A stretch of DNA of 64,000 nucleotides from Chrysoperla carnea (Eukaryota > Arthropoda > Insecta > Neuroptera > Chrysopidae), in assembly GCF_905475395.1 (NCBI RefSeq), contig NC_058337.1:133817960-133881959 (forward strand), in the 5' to 3' direction. The notes beneath the pieces were generated by a model that saw nothing but the letters and a program-made list of their open reading frames with translations, made no database searches and had not been told where the DNA came from. Positions 51,791 to 64,000 of the stretch are shown piece by piece. Position numbers and translations under genes: made by a program. Positions within the stretch are counted from its first letter, which is position 1; every line of letters starts with the position of its first letter.

Positions 51791-53033
51791 TTTATTTTTT
51801 AGAGAGTTTAAAATGTTATAATCGTTTATTTATTTCGCTATGGTTATAGTATACTTTAAACAGGTTGTACTCGGATAAAGCGAAGCCACAAACCTAAGCC
51901 TAGTTTTAGCTTATTACCTGTAGAATACAAATTTTTTATATGCGGAGAAAAGCAACGGGTGATATCGAGAAAATCAACGATTTTCCACAATTTTTTACCA
52001 TTTACTAGAATACTGTGTGTTTTAGAGACAAAAAATCAGCCCAAAGTTATCGGATCTAAAATTTTCGATCGATTTGTATACATAAACTTTTTTTTTCTTC
52101 ACTTCATTTTCGAAAAATCTACATCAATGTAAAATTTTCCGTGTTTAGACTTTAAAGAAAATATTCTTCTTATGAAAGTTGTAAAACATAAAATTTCCTA
52201 CCGATTTTCATATTTTATTGTTCCCAAACTCGCACTTTTGGAAAAATCGATATATAAATAAATGTATACAAGGCATACTTTGTGTAAGAACTACTATACT
52301 TATATAAGAATTTTTCCGGTAATGAGAATGATTGGGAACAAGCAAAATATACAGATTGGTTGAAAAAAATAAGATTAACAACTGTTATCCTAAGTTTATA
52401 CAAACAAATCGATCCGAAATTTTATATATGAAAGAAATTAAATTGCAAAAACGGGGAAAATCGTTGTTATTTCCGACATCACCCTTTTTTTCTGCTCATA
52501 TGAAAATTTTTATTTTATGGGTAAAAAGGTAAAACTTTGCATAATTTAATGGGAGTAAAGTAAGAGTTTTCTGTTAAGAAACCGAAAACGATCGAACTTT
52601 AAACTTAAAGTGTCTTGCAATAATATTGTGAAACAGTAAAGGCTTGTCGCTAAAAAGTATTTTTTGTTTAATTTTTTTTACGAATACTTTTAAGGAAGTT
52701 CTTCAAAACGTAATAAACTGTAGTGTGCTAAATAAATATTGATTTGTTTTATAATTAATTAAAATATTATGTAAAATGTTGTTTTCTGTTGTTGTTAAGA
52801 TTCAATGAATGAGTCATTATAATCGCAGCATTTTTATGGTCTACGTGAGTCTAGTCATGATGGTATTTATTAGACAACAAAGTGACTGGATTAGTTAATA
52901 TGGTTTTACCTGTCTTTGTATATTTTGTTGATACCTATTCATAAAATAAATTTTAAATATTATATTCTTATCAAAATCGTTTTATTTTATTTGTTTCATT
53001 TAATCTTCTTAAACGACTATTTGCCTTAAGGTT
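51791..53033. other. Gene-free stretch
   Basis: AT-rich. An imperfect inverted pair (TTGTTCCCAAACTC near 52218 and GATTGGGAACAA near 52331) is the only structure seen. Confidence 0.5.
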
Positions 53034-53535
53034 GTACGAACACCAAGGCAATTTTAAATAAAGTGTCTAAATCAAGTCTAAAAATTTACTATTTAAATAA
53101 ATAAATGACTTTAAAATAGGCATATTTAACATTGACTTTGTGGTAAAACGGTAGAGGGATGATATGTTGTCATAGATTTCTCCAAAACTAGTCGATGGAA
53201 ATTAAAAAGAAACTATTTAAATTAAAGTTACAAACTTTAAAATTATTGAAAATAAAAGTACCCTTTGTGCCTGACTAATTAAGGATGTACGTAATAAAAA
53301 AATTTTTCGATTTCTGCACTTATTTTCAAAATAGCGAAAATTGAAAATTTTGTTTTAATTATTTAGCGTTCGATACTTCGAAAACCAAGGCAGATATCGA
53401 AAAACTTTATTCTTATTTTTCGTTTACATTCATGAAGCTATAAGAAAATCCAATTATCAAAGTTGAAAATCAGGTACAAATAATTTCAACCCTTAATCTA
53501 AAATTGCCTTGGTGCTCGTAGGTACTACCTTAAGG
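53034..53535. repeat. Family-2 foldback element
   Basis: The ends CCTTAAGGTTGTACGAACACCAAGGCAATTTTA and, inverted, CCTTAAGGTAGTACCTACGAGCACC then AAGGCAATTTTAGATTAAGG form terminal inverted repeats of about 45 bp around a 400-bp core without a frame. Confidence 0.65.
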
Positions 53536-53634
53536 TTCTTTGAAGTTAAATAATTTTTATATTTACCCGATCTCCAAGTAACACCATTTTTAATCCAAGA
53601 CTTTCTCAATGAACTCGGAAGATTTAAACTTTTT

Positions 53635-53995
53635 TTAAGGAGGGTGACTCAACAGTAATAGAAAAAATAAATTAGTAGAAAATGATCCAAATTTTTAGTA
53701 TGTTGTAGTTAACGATACATATTATTAAATCAAAAAAAAATTTGGGTATCTTATCGATCAATTAAGAGAGTAATTAATTAATTAAAAATACACTAAATAA
53801 CATAGCATGATATGAGGATGGTTATGTTATTTAGTGTATTTTTTTTAATTAATTAATTACTCTCTTAATTGATCGATAAGATACCCAAATTTTTTTTGGA
53901 TTTAATAATATGTATCGTTAACTACAACATACTAAAAATTTGGATCATTTTCTACTAATTTATTTTTTCTATTACTGGTGAGTCACCCTCCTTAA
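53635..53995. mobile_element. Hairpin MITE with TTAA ends
   Basis: Near-perfect inverted arms of about 170 bp (53635-53804 and 53822-53995) with a loop of about 17 nt. The outermost bases are TTAA on both sides, then GGAGGGTGACTC / GAGTCACCCTCC. TTAA is the target of piggyBac-type elements, but since it is self-complementary it could also be part of the arms. Confidence 0.8.
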
Positions 53996-54938
53996 TGAAA
54001 TATTCTAGTTAGGATGAGCATTTTGGGAAAGAATTCAAAACTGTTCCGTGAATACAATGCGGTTCACAAATCAAGTAGCTCTCCCAAAACAATGGACGTT
54101 GTAGTGAGATCCTTTTATAGATCGAAAAGAGGCTAGAAAAAACATAATAGATCGAGAAGTGTGAATTTAATTGAATAAAGTTATAGAGGACAAAGCAAGT
54201 GACGTATAATTTTCGTGAAAATGATTTAACAAAAACAGGTCAATGTACAGAAGACACGGGCTATTGTTGGACTATACTACAATTATTATTGCATACAAAC
54301 GTGCATATATCATAATATACGTTGTATATTTACATATATTCAACAATGTGTTCGCTTGCACGCTAACGATTATTTAATAATTAAATTACATATCTATAAT
54401 TATTTTAATGCCAAATTTTTAAATAATTTATTTTGAAAATGATGCTTGGTGAATCATGGAAATTGATAAAGGAACAAGCCGTGGCGTGGGTCTGGCGTGG
54501 CCCTTGCAGTCCACTGGGATAACTTCAGTATAATAAAGAGTTACAAAAAAATAAAAAATAAAAACTCGATCATTCGCTTCGATCAACACCTAAACGAAGT
54601 CGATATAATTTTTGGTTCGCCCAATATCGATTAGGTAAAAAATGACCACGAACGTACGTTCGTACGTACACACACGCACACATACTCATACTCTTTCTCC
54701 AAATTGTTGTCAATTCCTTGTCGGCCTTGTCCTTCGAAAATCGGACCCATTACAATAACTTCCTATACTTGGAAGTTAATACTCCAGTAAACGAGGATTA
54801 AACCTCCAAACTCTTTTCTTTAGCTCCAATTGACCTGCAAATTTGACGGTTATTAGATTAAACCCCAAGAAACAAAAGCTATATGGTGTAGAGGGGTGCA
54901 TTTGGCTAGGGGGCGGAAAATATATATTGAAAATGACA

Positions 54939-55361
54939 ACGGGAATTGATGGAGTAATAAATTCTAAGCAAAAAGCATCATTTAAGTATATTTCGTAAAG
55001 TCAACACTTTTCGAGTTACTGGCGATTTAGTATTTAACGCTAAATAACTGAATAGGGGAACTAAAATAACAAAAACTAAAAGCGTTAATTTTAGTTCCTG
55101 TGGTAAATTCAATAATTTGTGTGCTGAATAAATCATAAAAAAAGGTACGAGAAACTTTCTCTTCATTATAAATCCATCAATTTTCGTGCAAATGACTTGA
55201 AACGTTTTTCATTTACAAGGTTTTTTATAGTACTTTAAAAAGAAATTTAACGTTAAATACTTCGAATTTCAATCGCTAATAACTCGGAAAGTGTTGACTT
55301 TTCGAAATATACTTAAATAACACTTTTTGCTTAGATTTCGATTTATCGATTCCCGTTGTCA
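54939..55361. repeat. Foldback element
   Basis: Inverted arms: GACAACGGGAATTGAT, TCTAAGCAAAAAGCATCATT, TAAGTATATTTCG(T/A)AAAGTC, CAACACTTT on the left, mirrored at 55270-55361. Weaker pairing continues outward to about 54870 and 55430. Confidence 0.7.
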
Positions 55362-55997
55362 TGTTCAAAGGTAAAAACACTACTTCCTTTGTAAAAGCAC
55401 CACTATAGGCCCCATATAACTCTTGAAGTACTTATAGGGTAAACAAAGCTTACTGCCAATTTTTCATCGAAATCGATCCTATAGATGAAATTTTAGAGGT
55501 TTTGTCTTTTAGAGTATAATAAGGAAGATCTCTCGGACTGACAGAAAAACAGGATAGATAATATATAAGATGACAGTTCCTGCGTCCATCCTACCAAATT
55601 CTACTGGCAGTACTGGCCATTCTCTATCATAATAATGAACATATGTTATCTTGTAAACATGAACAATATAATAAATATTTTGAGACGATCACAATAAATT
55701 TCATATGTTTATTTATAAACTGAAGCCAAGTACTACTGTACTGTACTGTACTCCTGTTCCACAGATCTATTTGAATTCTAAAAACTAATAAACATCCACA
55801 CAACATAACAGTGTGAATACGCTCTTCTCATCATATTCTTTTTTTAAATATTTGACCGAAGAATTTTTGTAATCGTATCTTTGTTAGAATTCATCACACA
55901 CACACAGAGTTAGTTCATTCATTCAAAGTTTTGTCAAGTCAATTGTTGCAATTTATTGCTGTGATATTTTAAGTGCCCATATACATAATATATAAAA
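55362..55997 (+). promoter_or_regulatory. Upstream region of MESK2
   Basis: AT-rich leader and promoter region; an ACACACACACAG run (55897-55908) and TTCATTCATTC repeat lie about 90 bp before the ATG. No core promoter motif could be fixed. Confidence 0.3.
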
Positions 55998-58900
55998 ATG
56001 AATTCAAGAAAAAATTCTGAAGCACCTATTCCGGAACGGGTATGCATCATAAATTTTCCTTTTTGATATATATGCAATGGTTTTTTATTTTTTAAGCGCG
56101 TAAATTACATATATTTTTTTGTTTTGATTTTCAGAAATATATTGTGAATACTCAAAGCTGTGGAGAAATACATGTCTTTGTTCAAGTAAGTTTTGATTTT
56201 TTATATGCGACTAAATAATTTTTTTAATAATAGTTTGAGTCTTTATCTATCGTTAGTAAAGTATTTCGATCATACTTTAACGTGTAAATTCTTGTGGAAA
56301 AATTTTTCAAAAATGTTAACATTTGTTGAAAGTCTTACGAGAAAGTAAGACCCTTCCAACTTTTCTTAAATTATACAACCAGTTATCGATTAGATGAAGT
56401 GAAAAAAAATCTGAAAATTACTTTTTCGAATTCAGATTTGTTTTTGCACTAAAATATATAAGTTACCGTGAAATTTATTGAGAAATAAATAATAAACTGA
56501 AAAAAAAGTACTGGTAGGAAAAGTTTTTAAGGCAGCAAGTAAATATTTTGATTTAAGACAATATTTTCTTTCTAAATACCTACTTATTTTATTGAGTTAA
56601 GTAGGTCCTTTCGCCGACAATGTTAATTTAAAAAAATGCACTACTCACTTCCAGCCAGTGCATAATTTACTTCCAACCGGTGAAAGAACTACCTTTATTG
56701 GCATATGAAAACTAAGTTATGTGGGTCATGAATTGAAAGAAAATTTTATTTGTAAATATTTATTGTGTGTCCAATTCAAGCTTTACGTAAATTAAAAATC
56801 AAGCTTTATGATGATAGCTTTCATGGATATTATAAGTTTAGGTCAAAGTTTTAACGTTAAGAAATATCTAAGATGGACTTTTGCGGCTTTTTCGCTTTAT
56901 ATATGTGATATATTCAGTTCTGAATTTAAATTTTTGGTGCCCAAAAAAAAAAAAAAAATTATAAAACAAATCTATCCCACGGAAACCATACATTTTACTC
57001 TGTATTTTACTCTGTGCTAAATTTCATCCAGATTCTTCCAGCCGTTCTGGCGCTATTGAGTAACAACATCCATCCATCCAAACTTTTACGATTTTAATAT
57101 ATATCAGATTGGCATATTAAAATAAAGTTATGCAGGTCATGAATTTTTAATAATTTAATGTGCAAATTTATATGGCGTGTCCAATTTAATTAAGAGAAGA
57201 TCTTGTAAACATTATGCGCCTCCACCATAGTAACATTAAAAGTCAATCTTAACAATATTAGTGCTTTATTATTATCGCACTCCTTAACTTCAATTTCTAA
57301 TCAATTTGGATTGCTTAACTAAATTTTTGTCTACTAAATGATATAGAATATTGCTTGGGTTATACGTTCTCGAGCAAAAAACTTATTTATAAATCAATTT
57401 TTATTCAAATTTTCGCTGTTTATTAAAATGGAAAGGAATTTGTTGATATCCAAACTATTTCTTACTGATATCTAATAGGTTGGCTGATAAGTCCCCGGTC
57501 TGACACATAAATGGCGTCGCTAGTATTAAATGCATATTATTTTTATATAGTACCAACCTTCAAATGATTCGTGTCAAAATTTGACGTCTGTAAGTCAATT
57601 AGTTTGTGAGATAGAGCGTCTTTTGTGAAGCAACTTTTGTTATTGTGAAAAAAATGGAATTTCGTGTTTTGATAAAATACTGTTTTCTGAAGGGAAAAAA
57701 TACAGAGTCCGGAAACTCATTATCAAGCCAAGTTTTTGCTTCCACTGTATTTTTTCCCTTCAGAAAACAGTATTTTATCAAAACACGAAATTCCATTTTT
57801 TCCATTTTTTTCACAATAACAAAAGTTGCTTCACAAAAGACGCTCTATCTCACAAACTAATTGACTTACAGACGTCAAATTTTGACACGAATCATTTGAA
57901 GGTTGGTACTATATAAAAATAATATGCATTTAATACTAGCGACGCCATTTATGTGTCAGACCGGGGACTTATCAGCCAACCTTAATAAAATAAAGTTATT
58001 AAAATGCAGTTAATTATAAATTTAATTGTTTTTTTGATAAAAATTACATAAAAACAGGGGCCATATAAGGTCTAATTAATTTTCAAAATGCTGTAAATTC
58101 TCTAAATTAGATTTCTTTTAAAAATTGCCATTAGTAAAATAATAACTTAATACTCTGATAATACAAATTTTATAAACTTGGACATAGTTGTCCAAGGTAA
58201 CGGGCCGTAAGTCCAGTTAAGGGGACAAAAATGACGAAACCCTTTAAGAAGCATGATTTTAAAAAAGACATTAGTTAGAATACAATTTACTTTCACAACT
58301 TGTATTTTGAAAATACATTTTTGTAAACATATGGGCTACTCAAAATAAACAATATTATTAATAGACTTGTTTTGAACATGTATTTGACGACTATTACCTA
58401 CCACACACTTATTTACAAATCTTTCATAACATGTTATTATTACTATTTTGGCAATTAATAATTTAATTTCTTCAATTTTTAATTTTATTATTTAAAATTT
58501 CCGTTTATTTATACATTATATACATACAGTGTGATTTTTTGAAAATGTTCCACCCTTATATTTCGAAAACGGAATAGAAAATCAAAAAGTGCGAAAATAT
58601 CTATCATATAAGTTTTAGGGGAATGAAAACACATGCAGTGTTCACACAAAACACAAAGAGGGGTTAAAGAACCGAGCACATTTTAAAATGGAAAGTGGCC
58701 CTGGTTTATATTCGTTAATTTTTTGATATACTGTTCGTCTGGATGTGCTGAAAAAGGTTCTCATGGACACGAGCCTTCAAAATGCTTCCTTTCATGTTGT
58801 TTCAGCAAAAAACAGCAGGAAAATGATGTTTTTATGTTGATCTTTACGACTTTTGGAGGTTCTAGTTAAAATGAAACCCGACAACCGTGAAAATCAATAA

Positions 58901-61900
58901 TTTAGCTTAAACTGCCAGAATCAAACTTCGATTTCGTTGAATTTTTCACTTCTCCACTATAACTTCAAGCAAATTCTTTGATAAATCTTAGAATTTTTTC
59001 TAATTTTCTTATAAATTGTTTCAGGGTGATTTAACTCAACAAGATAAACGCGCCGTATTTTTGACTGTCCATGATTTAGGCAGCAATCGTAAGTATTCAA
59101 ATTTTTTTACTATACATTTAGTAATAGTTTCTCAACACTTAGGTATTTGAGGGTTTTCACCTTGGGTCCTAAGAGTTTTAGAAAGTGTACCTATAATAAT
59201 CTAAGATAGATATTTTTCATGGATTATTTATTCAGGAACTGAGGTATGAAGTAGCCTTACAATTGGTTTGCAAATCAGAATTTTAAAATTACATTTTCTT
59301 ACCCTTGGGTGTTTTACCCATAATTTCACTATACCAAAATTATACTGCAGTCCGGTCTAATCCAGTCAATCATATTCCAGACTATTTCCTAACATTGCAT
59401 ATTTTGTTTTAAAGAAGTCAAAAATTTACTGTCTTAGCATAAAATAAAAGTTATTGTTGTTTTTAGATCATTCATTCGATGATTTTGTCCATCACCCATC
59501 AATGTGCGAAATTCGTGAACGTTCAGTTTTCATTCATGTGGATGCTCCTGGTCATGAAACAAATGCACCAGCACTTGCTGAAAAGTAATTAATTATTATT
59601 TTATTATTATTTATTTATATTTTACAATTATTTATTTTACGCCAAGATCGATAGCCTAGACTTTTTGCATAGGGTGCAAAAATAATTGAGGGTACCTAAA
59701 AAATTTCTTGAAAAAATTATGGTTTTTGAAAATAAAGTTGAATAGTTTAAAGAGTTGCACTAGATGATGACCTTCAACTTAACCTTGTAGTTAATTTTCA
59801 AGGTTATTTTGAACCTAAATTGATAATTTCAAGTGGAAACACCTATTTTTGATATCGGAAATGGATGGAGCACAAAATTTTGCGGTAAAATATGAAACGT
59901 ATTAAAATCTTCAAGAAATGTTTCAAAGCTGTCACTTAGTATATTCTTTTTTCAAAGTCGTACAATTTTACTTTTAAAGTAGTCCGGCTATTTGAGCAAA
60001 TACGGTGTTCATTTTTTTGCGGTAAATATAGTTCGAAGTCCATTAATCACAATAAACACAGTTTTGGGGCCTCGTGTGGGGCTTAATTTTGAATTATTTC
60101 ATTTTAAAATTGCGACTTTTAACACAGTGCCTTATGAAAGAACTCACAATAATGTTAATTGTACAAAAATTAATCGGTGATTGAGCTTCACAAAAGTTTT
60201 TATGACGAAGAAATTTCATCTCAGATTTTGTTTATGCAAAAAAAAAAAAAAATTTCGTTAAGGCGCTTTCTTAAAAGAAAACATGAAAAAATATATATTT
60301 TTGACGCTTTTACGTTATTTTTAGAGCATTTTATTACATTTACGCCATATAAATTGCCTAGTTAACGATATTTTTATAGCATTTTGTTACATTTACGTCA
60401 TACAAATTGCCAAGTTGACTACACAACAGCCGGACTACTTTAGGAGAATTTTTTATTTTTAAAGTAATTATACTACTCGAAGTATTTCATTCCGTCTACA
60501 AATTATTTTCATGCAGAATCGATTTTACTTTTACTGCAAATGATGAATGAAAAACCGAAATTAGTTATCTATCACCTGAATACTATTATTTCTGTCGGTA
60601 ATTCATCGCGCGTAAATGAGTACGTGCTGGCGTCAAGGTCTGAGTTATATTGTGTTAAATAGTAAATGTTATTATATCTGTGTCACGTAATATAATTACA
60701 TTTACTTGACTATGATAAAAAAAAAAAAAAAAACTGCAACACAATTTTAATAATAATTGGGGTTAATTGATATCGTCCATAAATTTAAATTGAGCAAATT
60801 GATAAATTAACATCTTTTAAAATTATAAAATATACAATTATTTAGTTAGTTTATGAGTTGGGAAAACCGTTGAAAACAATTATCGTTGTACCATGCATAG
60901 TTTTCCTTCAAATTTAATTTTGTATTGGGAAATTTATGTTTTTTTAATGTTTAAATTAAAATTGACCAAATTGATAAATTAAAGCCTTTTAAAATTATAA
61001 AATATTCACAATTATTTAGTTTATGAAATGGAAAAACCGTTGAAAAACCTTATCGTTATTTCTAAGGATAAAACCGGGTTTTCACTCAAACTAATTTTCG
61101 ATATTAAACTTTAAAAAGTTTTCTTTGTTCAAAAAATAATGTTGCCTTGTGTCGAAATTTTTTTTTCCAGCAGTTTTTTGCCAGAAATTTCATGAGATAA
61201 TAAAATTTTTTTTCTCTTAATATATTATGCACCAATTCGGACTTTCTAAGGCAACGGGTTCGTGAGAGTTCCTGACTTAAAGTTTTATAATCCTTTAACA
61301 CTTTTTAACCCTTTTTATACCATGTATATATGATATATACATAGTATATTAAGTTTAGTCCCAAGTTTGTAACGCTTAAAAATAATGATGCTAGGAAAAA
61401 AATTTTGTCATAGGTGTTCATAAAATCACCTAATTAGTCCATTTCCGGTTGTCCGTCCGTCTGTGGACACGATAACTCAAAAACGAAAAAAGATATCGAG
61501 CTGAAATTTTTTCAGCGTACTCAGGACGTAAAAAAGTGAGGTCAAGTTCGTAAATGAGCATCATAGGTCAATTGGGTCTTGGGTCCGTAGGACCCATTTT
61601 GTAAACCGATAGAGTTAGAACAAAAGTTTAAATGTAAAAAATGTTTCTTATCAAAAATTAAACAACTTTTGTTTGAAACATTTTTTCGTAAACATCACTG
61701 TTTACCCGTGAGGACGCCAATTAGGCGGAAATTTTATAATATGTACTATACTTGATTATCAGTTAAGGTATGTATGTGTCAGATGTTTGTATGTGTAATG
61801 TGATAAAGAAATCAACACTGACTATGCATGGTATTTCAACAATTAACTCAGTCAATTGTTTGTTTTCACTTGTTTAATCTTTAAATTTCATTAAAAAAGA

Positions 61901-64000
61901 GCTAAGTAGAAAGCTCGTATGGTTTTCTTACCATGTAGGTACTCAGTGCCTACTGTATTTATTTCCGAAATCAGTTGTTTATCTACAGAATTTGATAGAA
62001 TAAACGAAAGGAATTTCTAGTTGACCTTGTATAATGTATTTTACAATGATTCAATTTGTTGTTTCACGTCCAAGGTTTTTTTAATTTTGTAAACATATTA
62101 TTTTGAATAAATTTCCACTATTTGTGTTAAGTTTTTCTTATAAAAACGGGTTTTCCTCATTAGAACGCAAGTTGTATATACGTACTAGATATGCAAAACA
62201 AAAAGAGAACGATGAATAAAATGGGGAGACATGTAATAGTTTTTCTCATAAAAATTTGTGTTTTTTCGACGTTAGAATAATTTAAGGCATTCACATACAT
62301 CCTTTTTTTTCTTATTTTGGAGTGGTGATCGGTCGTTGACAACGGTACAACGTTCTGTTCGAAAACTATTAATACAACGTAAGATTTTGTCTCGGGTGGG
62401 TCAGAGTCATTTTGATTGAATTGCCAACAAAATTCCCGCTGAATTGCAGTCTTCGAATCGCCACTTCCAAAAAAAGATTATTGGCGAATACATTGTCTTA
62501 AAGATCATGATTCAGTTTGCTTACCGACTAGGGCGAGGGCGAGTATTTTCGTTCAAGGAAAACTAATAGCTCTACTCTGTATAATTTTAACATAGGTTAC
62601 AATCGTAAGGATTGATTTTATGAGAACGCAATTTATACTGCGTCTAATTTCAAACTGACAAGTTTATGAAATCAGATGGGAATTCTACATATTAGATAGC
62701 CCGCAATATTAGATAGTAAAATGGCATTCTGTGAAACTTTTCTAACCCATCCAAAAATGTTCTTTGGATCATTCTGATCAAAGGCTCTCATGGCCACAAA
62801 AATTGTTAACGAGTAGTTTTCGAGCTACGGATTACATAACTATGATGTATGTGCTGCTATTATCGACCGTAGCTAGAAAATTACCCGTTAAAAATTTTGT
62901 GACCGTGAGAGCTTTTGGTCAGAACGATCCGAAGAACATTTTGGGAGTGGTTTGAAATAGTTTCCCAGAGAGCCCTTTTCTCTATCTAATATTGCGGGAT
63001 CCAAAACGGTTCTTGACATACCACTAAACCTTGTGCAACGGATATTAAAGACAATTATATATTGTATTACGTTGTATAATAAAGTTAAAGGCGTTTCACT
63101 TATGGGATTATTAAAATAATTAAGATTATTTTATTAATTTACTTGTTTATATCGTCTTAAGTGAAAACAGCACAAAATATTGTTAACTTCTTGTCAAGAG
63201 TTTTCCTGAGTTTAATTATTAATTAAACACTATAAGAAAGAACAATTATAATTTTTTTGTTTACCGGATAAAAAAGTTTCATAAAAATTATGTTATCAAA
63301 TAATTTTTTTAATTGATGTTAATTGTTATTTTATATTTTTGTTTATCTTTTTTGTGTGTTTACTGAAAGATCCTTTGCTTGTGTCCGCGGTCGTAGAAGG
63401 GTCAAAGATATTTATTTGAAGACCTTGAATTTTTGTTTTGAAATACAGTGGAATAATTTTTGTGGGTGTGGCTTGAGTTGGCACTGAGGCACTTTTTAAC
63501 GGACACAGAATTATCGGAGACATTTTTCTTAAAAATTACTCTAAAGAAGTTTTCACTTCAGCTTCATCAGCCAGAAGCTTCCAATTTTGTTTTTTATCGG
63601 TATCCGGGCTAACAAAATTAAAAGTTATTTCACTCAAATTCTATCAAAATTCAAAATCTGAGTTAGTTTTATCATGGGAAGATGGTCTGTTTTCCAAATT
63701 TTTCATGAACTTGTACTTTAATAGGACAAACTGATACTCCAATTTGTATGATTAAACCTAATAGTTTTCAGTATCCATCGTTACAAGCATTTGGTGAAGA
63801 ATTAGTTACGGTATTGGATTTCCTTCACGTTAAATATGTGATTGGTTTTGGTGATGGAGCTGGTGCTAATGTATTAGCACGATTTGCATTGGAGAATCCA
63901 ACACGTCTTCTTGGGTTAATTTTGATCAATTGTACTGGCAGTGCTGCATCTGTATTGGATAGCTTTAAAAATAAAGTAAATAAATGTTTTCAAAGGCTGC
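55998..64000 (+). CDS. MESK2: MESK2-like NDRG family protein, 5' part (gene continues past the edge)
   Basis: N-myc downstream-regulated gene family, an alpha/beta-hydrolase fold without catalysis. In Drosophila, MESK2 was found as a suppressor of KSR in Ras signalling. Exons: 55998-56039 (MNSRKNSEAPIPER), 56135-56185 (KYIVNTQSCGEIHVFVQ), 59025-59088 (GDLTQQDKRAVFLTVHDLGS), 59467-59584 (HHSFDDFVHHP then IRERSVFIHVDAPGHETNAP) and 63725-63975 (FQYPSLQAFGEELVTVLDFL, HVKYVIGFGDGAGANVLARF, GLILINCTGSAAS). GDGAGA stands where active hydrolases have the nucleophilic Ser, as in other NDRG proteins. Exon 4 ends in phase 2, but exon 5 reads correctly only if entered in phase 1. A small exon of 3n+2 nt is probably hidden in the 4.1-kb intron between them. 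The last exon ends at a GTAAAT donor, with the rest beyond the window. Confidence 0.88.
56990..57112 (+). repeat. RTE-like retroposon tail
   Basis: CTAAATTTCATCCAGATTCTTCCAGCCGTTCTGGCG, then GAGTAACAACATCCATCCATCC and AAACTTTTACGATTTTAATA. This is the widespread insect RTE/SINE tail pattern. In MESK2 intron 2. Confidence 0.6.
57478..57981. mobile_element. Mariner-derived foldback element in MESK2 intron 2
   Basis: Both ends are mariner-type termini GGTTGGCTGATAAGTCCCCGG, facing inward. Each arm (57478-57705; 57745-57981) continues through a 5' UTR into the first codons of a mariner transposase: MEFRVLIKYCFLKGKNT on both strands. The minus-strand copy goes further, to VEAKTWLDNEFPDS, before meeting the other arm. 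It is therefore two 5' ends of one mariner joined head to head, with no catalytic domain. Confidence 0.88.
61312..61875 (+). repeat. Family-1 hairpin repeat, near full-length copy
   Basis: All four hairpins are present, but only a short GTCCGTCCGTCTGTGG segment where other copies have longer GTCC/GTCT runs. Confidence 0.87.
62700..62998. mobile_element. 299-bp foldback MITE
   Basis: Terminal inverted repeats CCCGCAATATTAGATAG / CTATCTAATATTGCGGG, then (A)AAATGGCATTCTGTGAAACT / AGTTTCCCAGAGAGCCCTTT, and inner pairs TTCTGATCAAAGGCTCTCA / GAGAGCTTTTGGTCAGAA. Related to the more complex structure at 16111-16662. Confidence 0.8.

Larger units (their letters stand above)
59585..63724 (+). other. 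MESK2 intron 4
   Basis: 4.1 kb. It holds a family-1 repeat (61312-61875), a 299-bp foldback element (62700-62998) and A-rich runs at 60240 and 60717. A small missing exon is expected here but was not recognised. Paired blocks TTTACTTTTAAAGTAGTCCGGC (59969) and GCCGGACTACTTTAGG (60428) mark one more diffuse inverted structure. Confidence 0.6.

Overview
The window is nuclear DNA of an insect. The genes have short exons and clean GT-AG introns, the base composition is AT-rich, and the gene set is animal and partly insect-typical: a three-gene array of secreted pancreatic-lipase/phospholipase-A1-like genes, a GPI-anchored Ly6 protein and a MESK2-type NDRG gene. The order is not resolved. No bacterial, organellar or viral sequence was recognised, and no retrovirus-like, LTR or Polinton element was seen.

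Layout from left to right: first exon of a TLC-domain (TLCD5/TMEM136-like) gene on the minus strand; complete SART1 (tri-snRNP splicing factor, 7 exons, plus); a decayed C2H2 zinc-finger stretch and LINE debris; complete cytosolic acetyl-CoA acetyltransferase (7 exons, minus); a Ly6/three-finger gene (3 exons, minus); complete RpL13A (5 exons, plus, 5'TOP-like leader); three minus-strand lipase genes A, B and C (27.5-43.0 kb), with an isolated SLC16-like exon and an unidentified terminal-type exon between or beside them; a gene-poor stretch (43-56 kb) of transposon remnants; and the 5' half of a MESK2/NDRG gene that runs off the right edge. Exon chains were assembled by eye from splice sites, reading-frame continuity and remembered family sequence, so single junctions may be off by a few bases.

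SART1, RpL13A, the thiolase, the Ly6 gene and MESK2 are unrelated single-copy genes. The lipases are a tandem family with the same intron phases. RpL13A and lipase A converge with only 66 bp between stop codons, and TLCD5-like/SART1 and Ly6/RpL13A are divergent pairs.

The most striking feature is the load of foldback (inverted-repeat) elements, at least a dozen in 64 kb. RpL13A intron 2 holds a nested series of them, including a palindrome with two 646-bp arms and an 18-nt loop inside a 1.38-kb element that interrupts an older repeat. A second notable family (about 0.6 kb, at least six substantial copies) keeps four short hairpins. Other mobile material includes RNase-H-bearing LINE 3' ends (one as a head-to-head palindrome), a mariner-derived foldback, hAT pieces, RTE-type tails and tRNA-derived SINEs.
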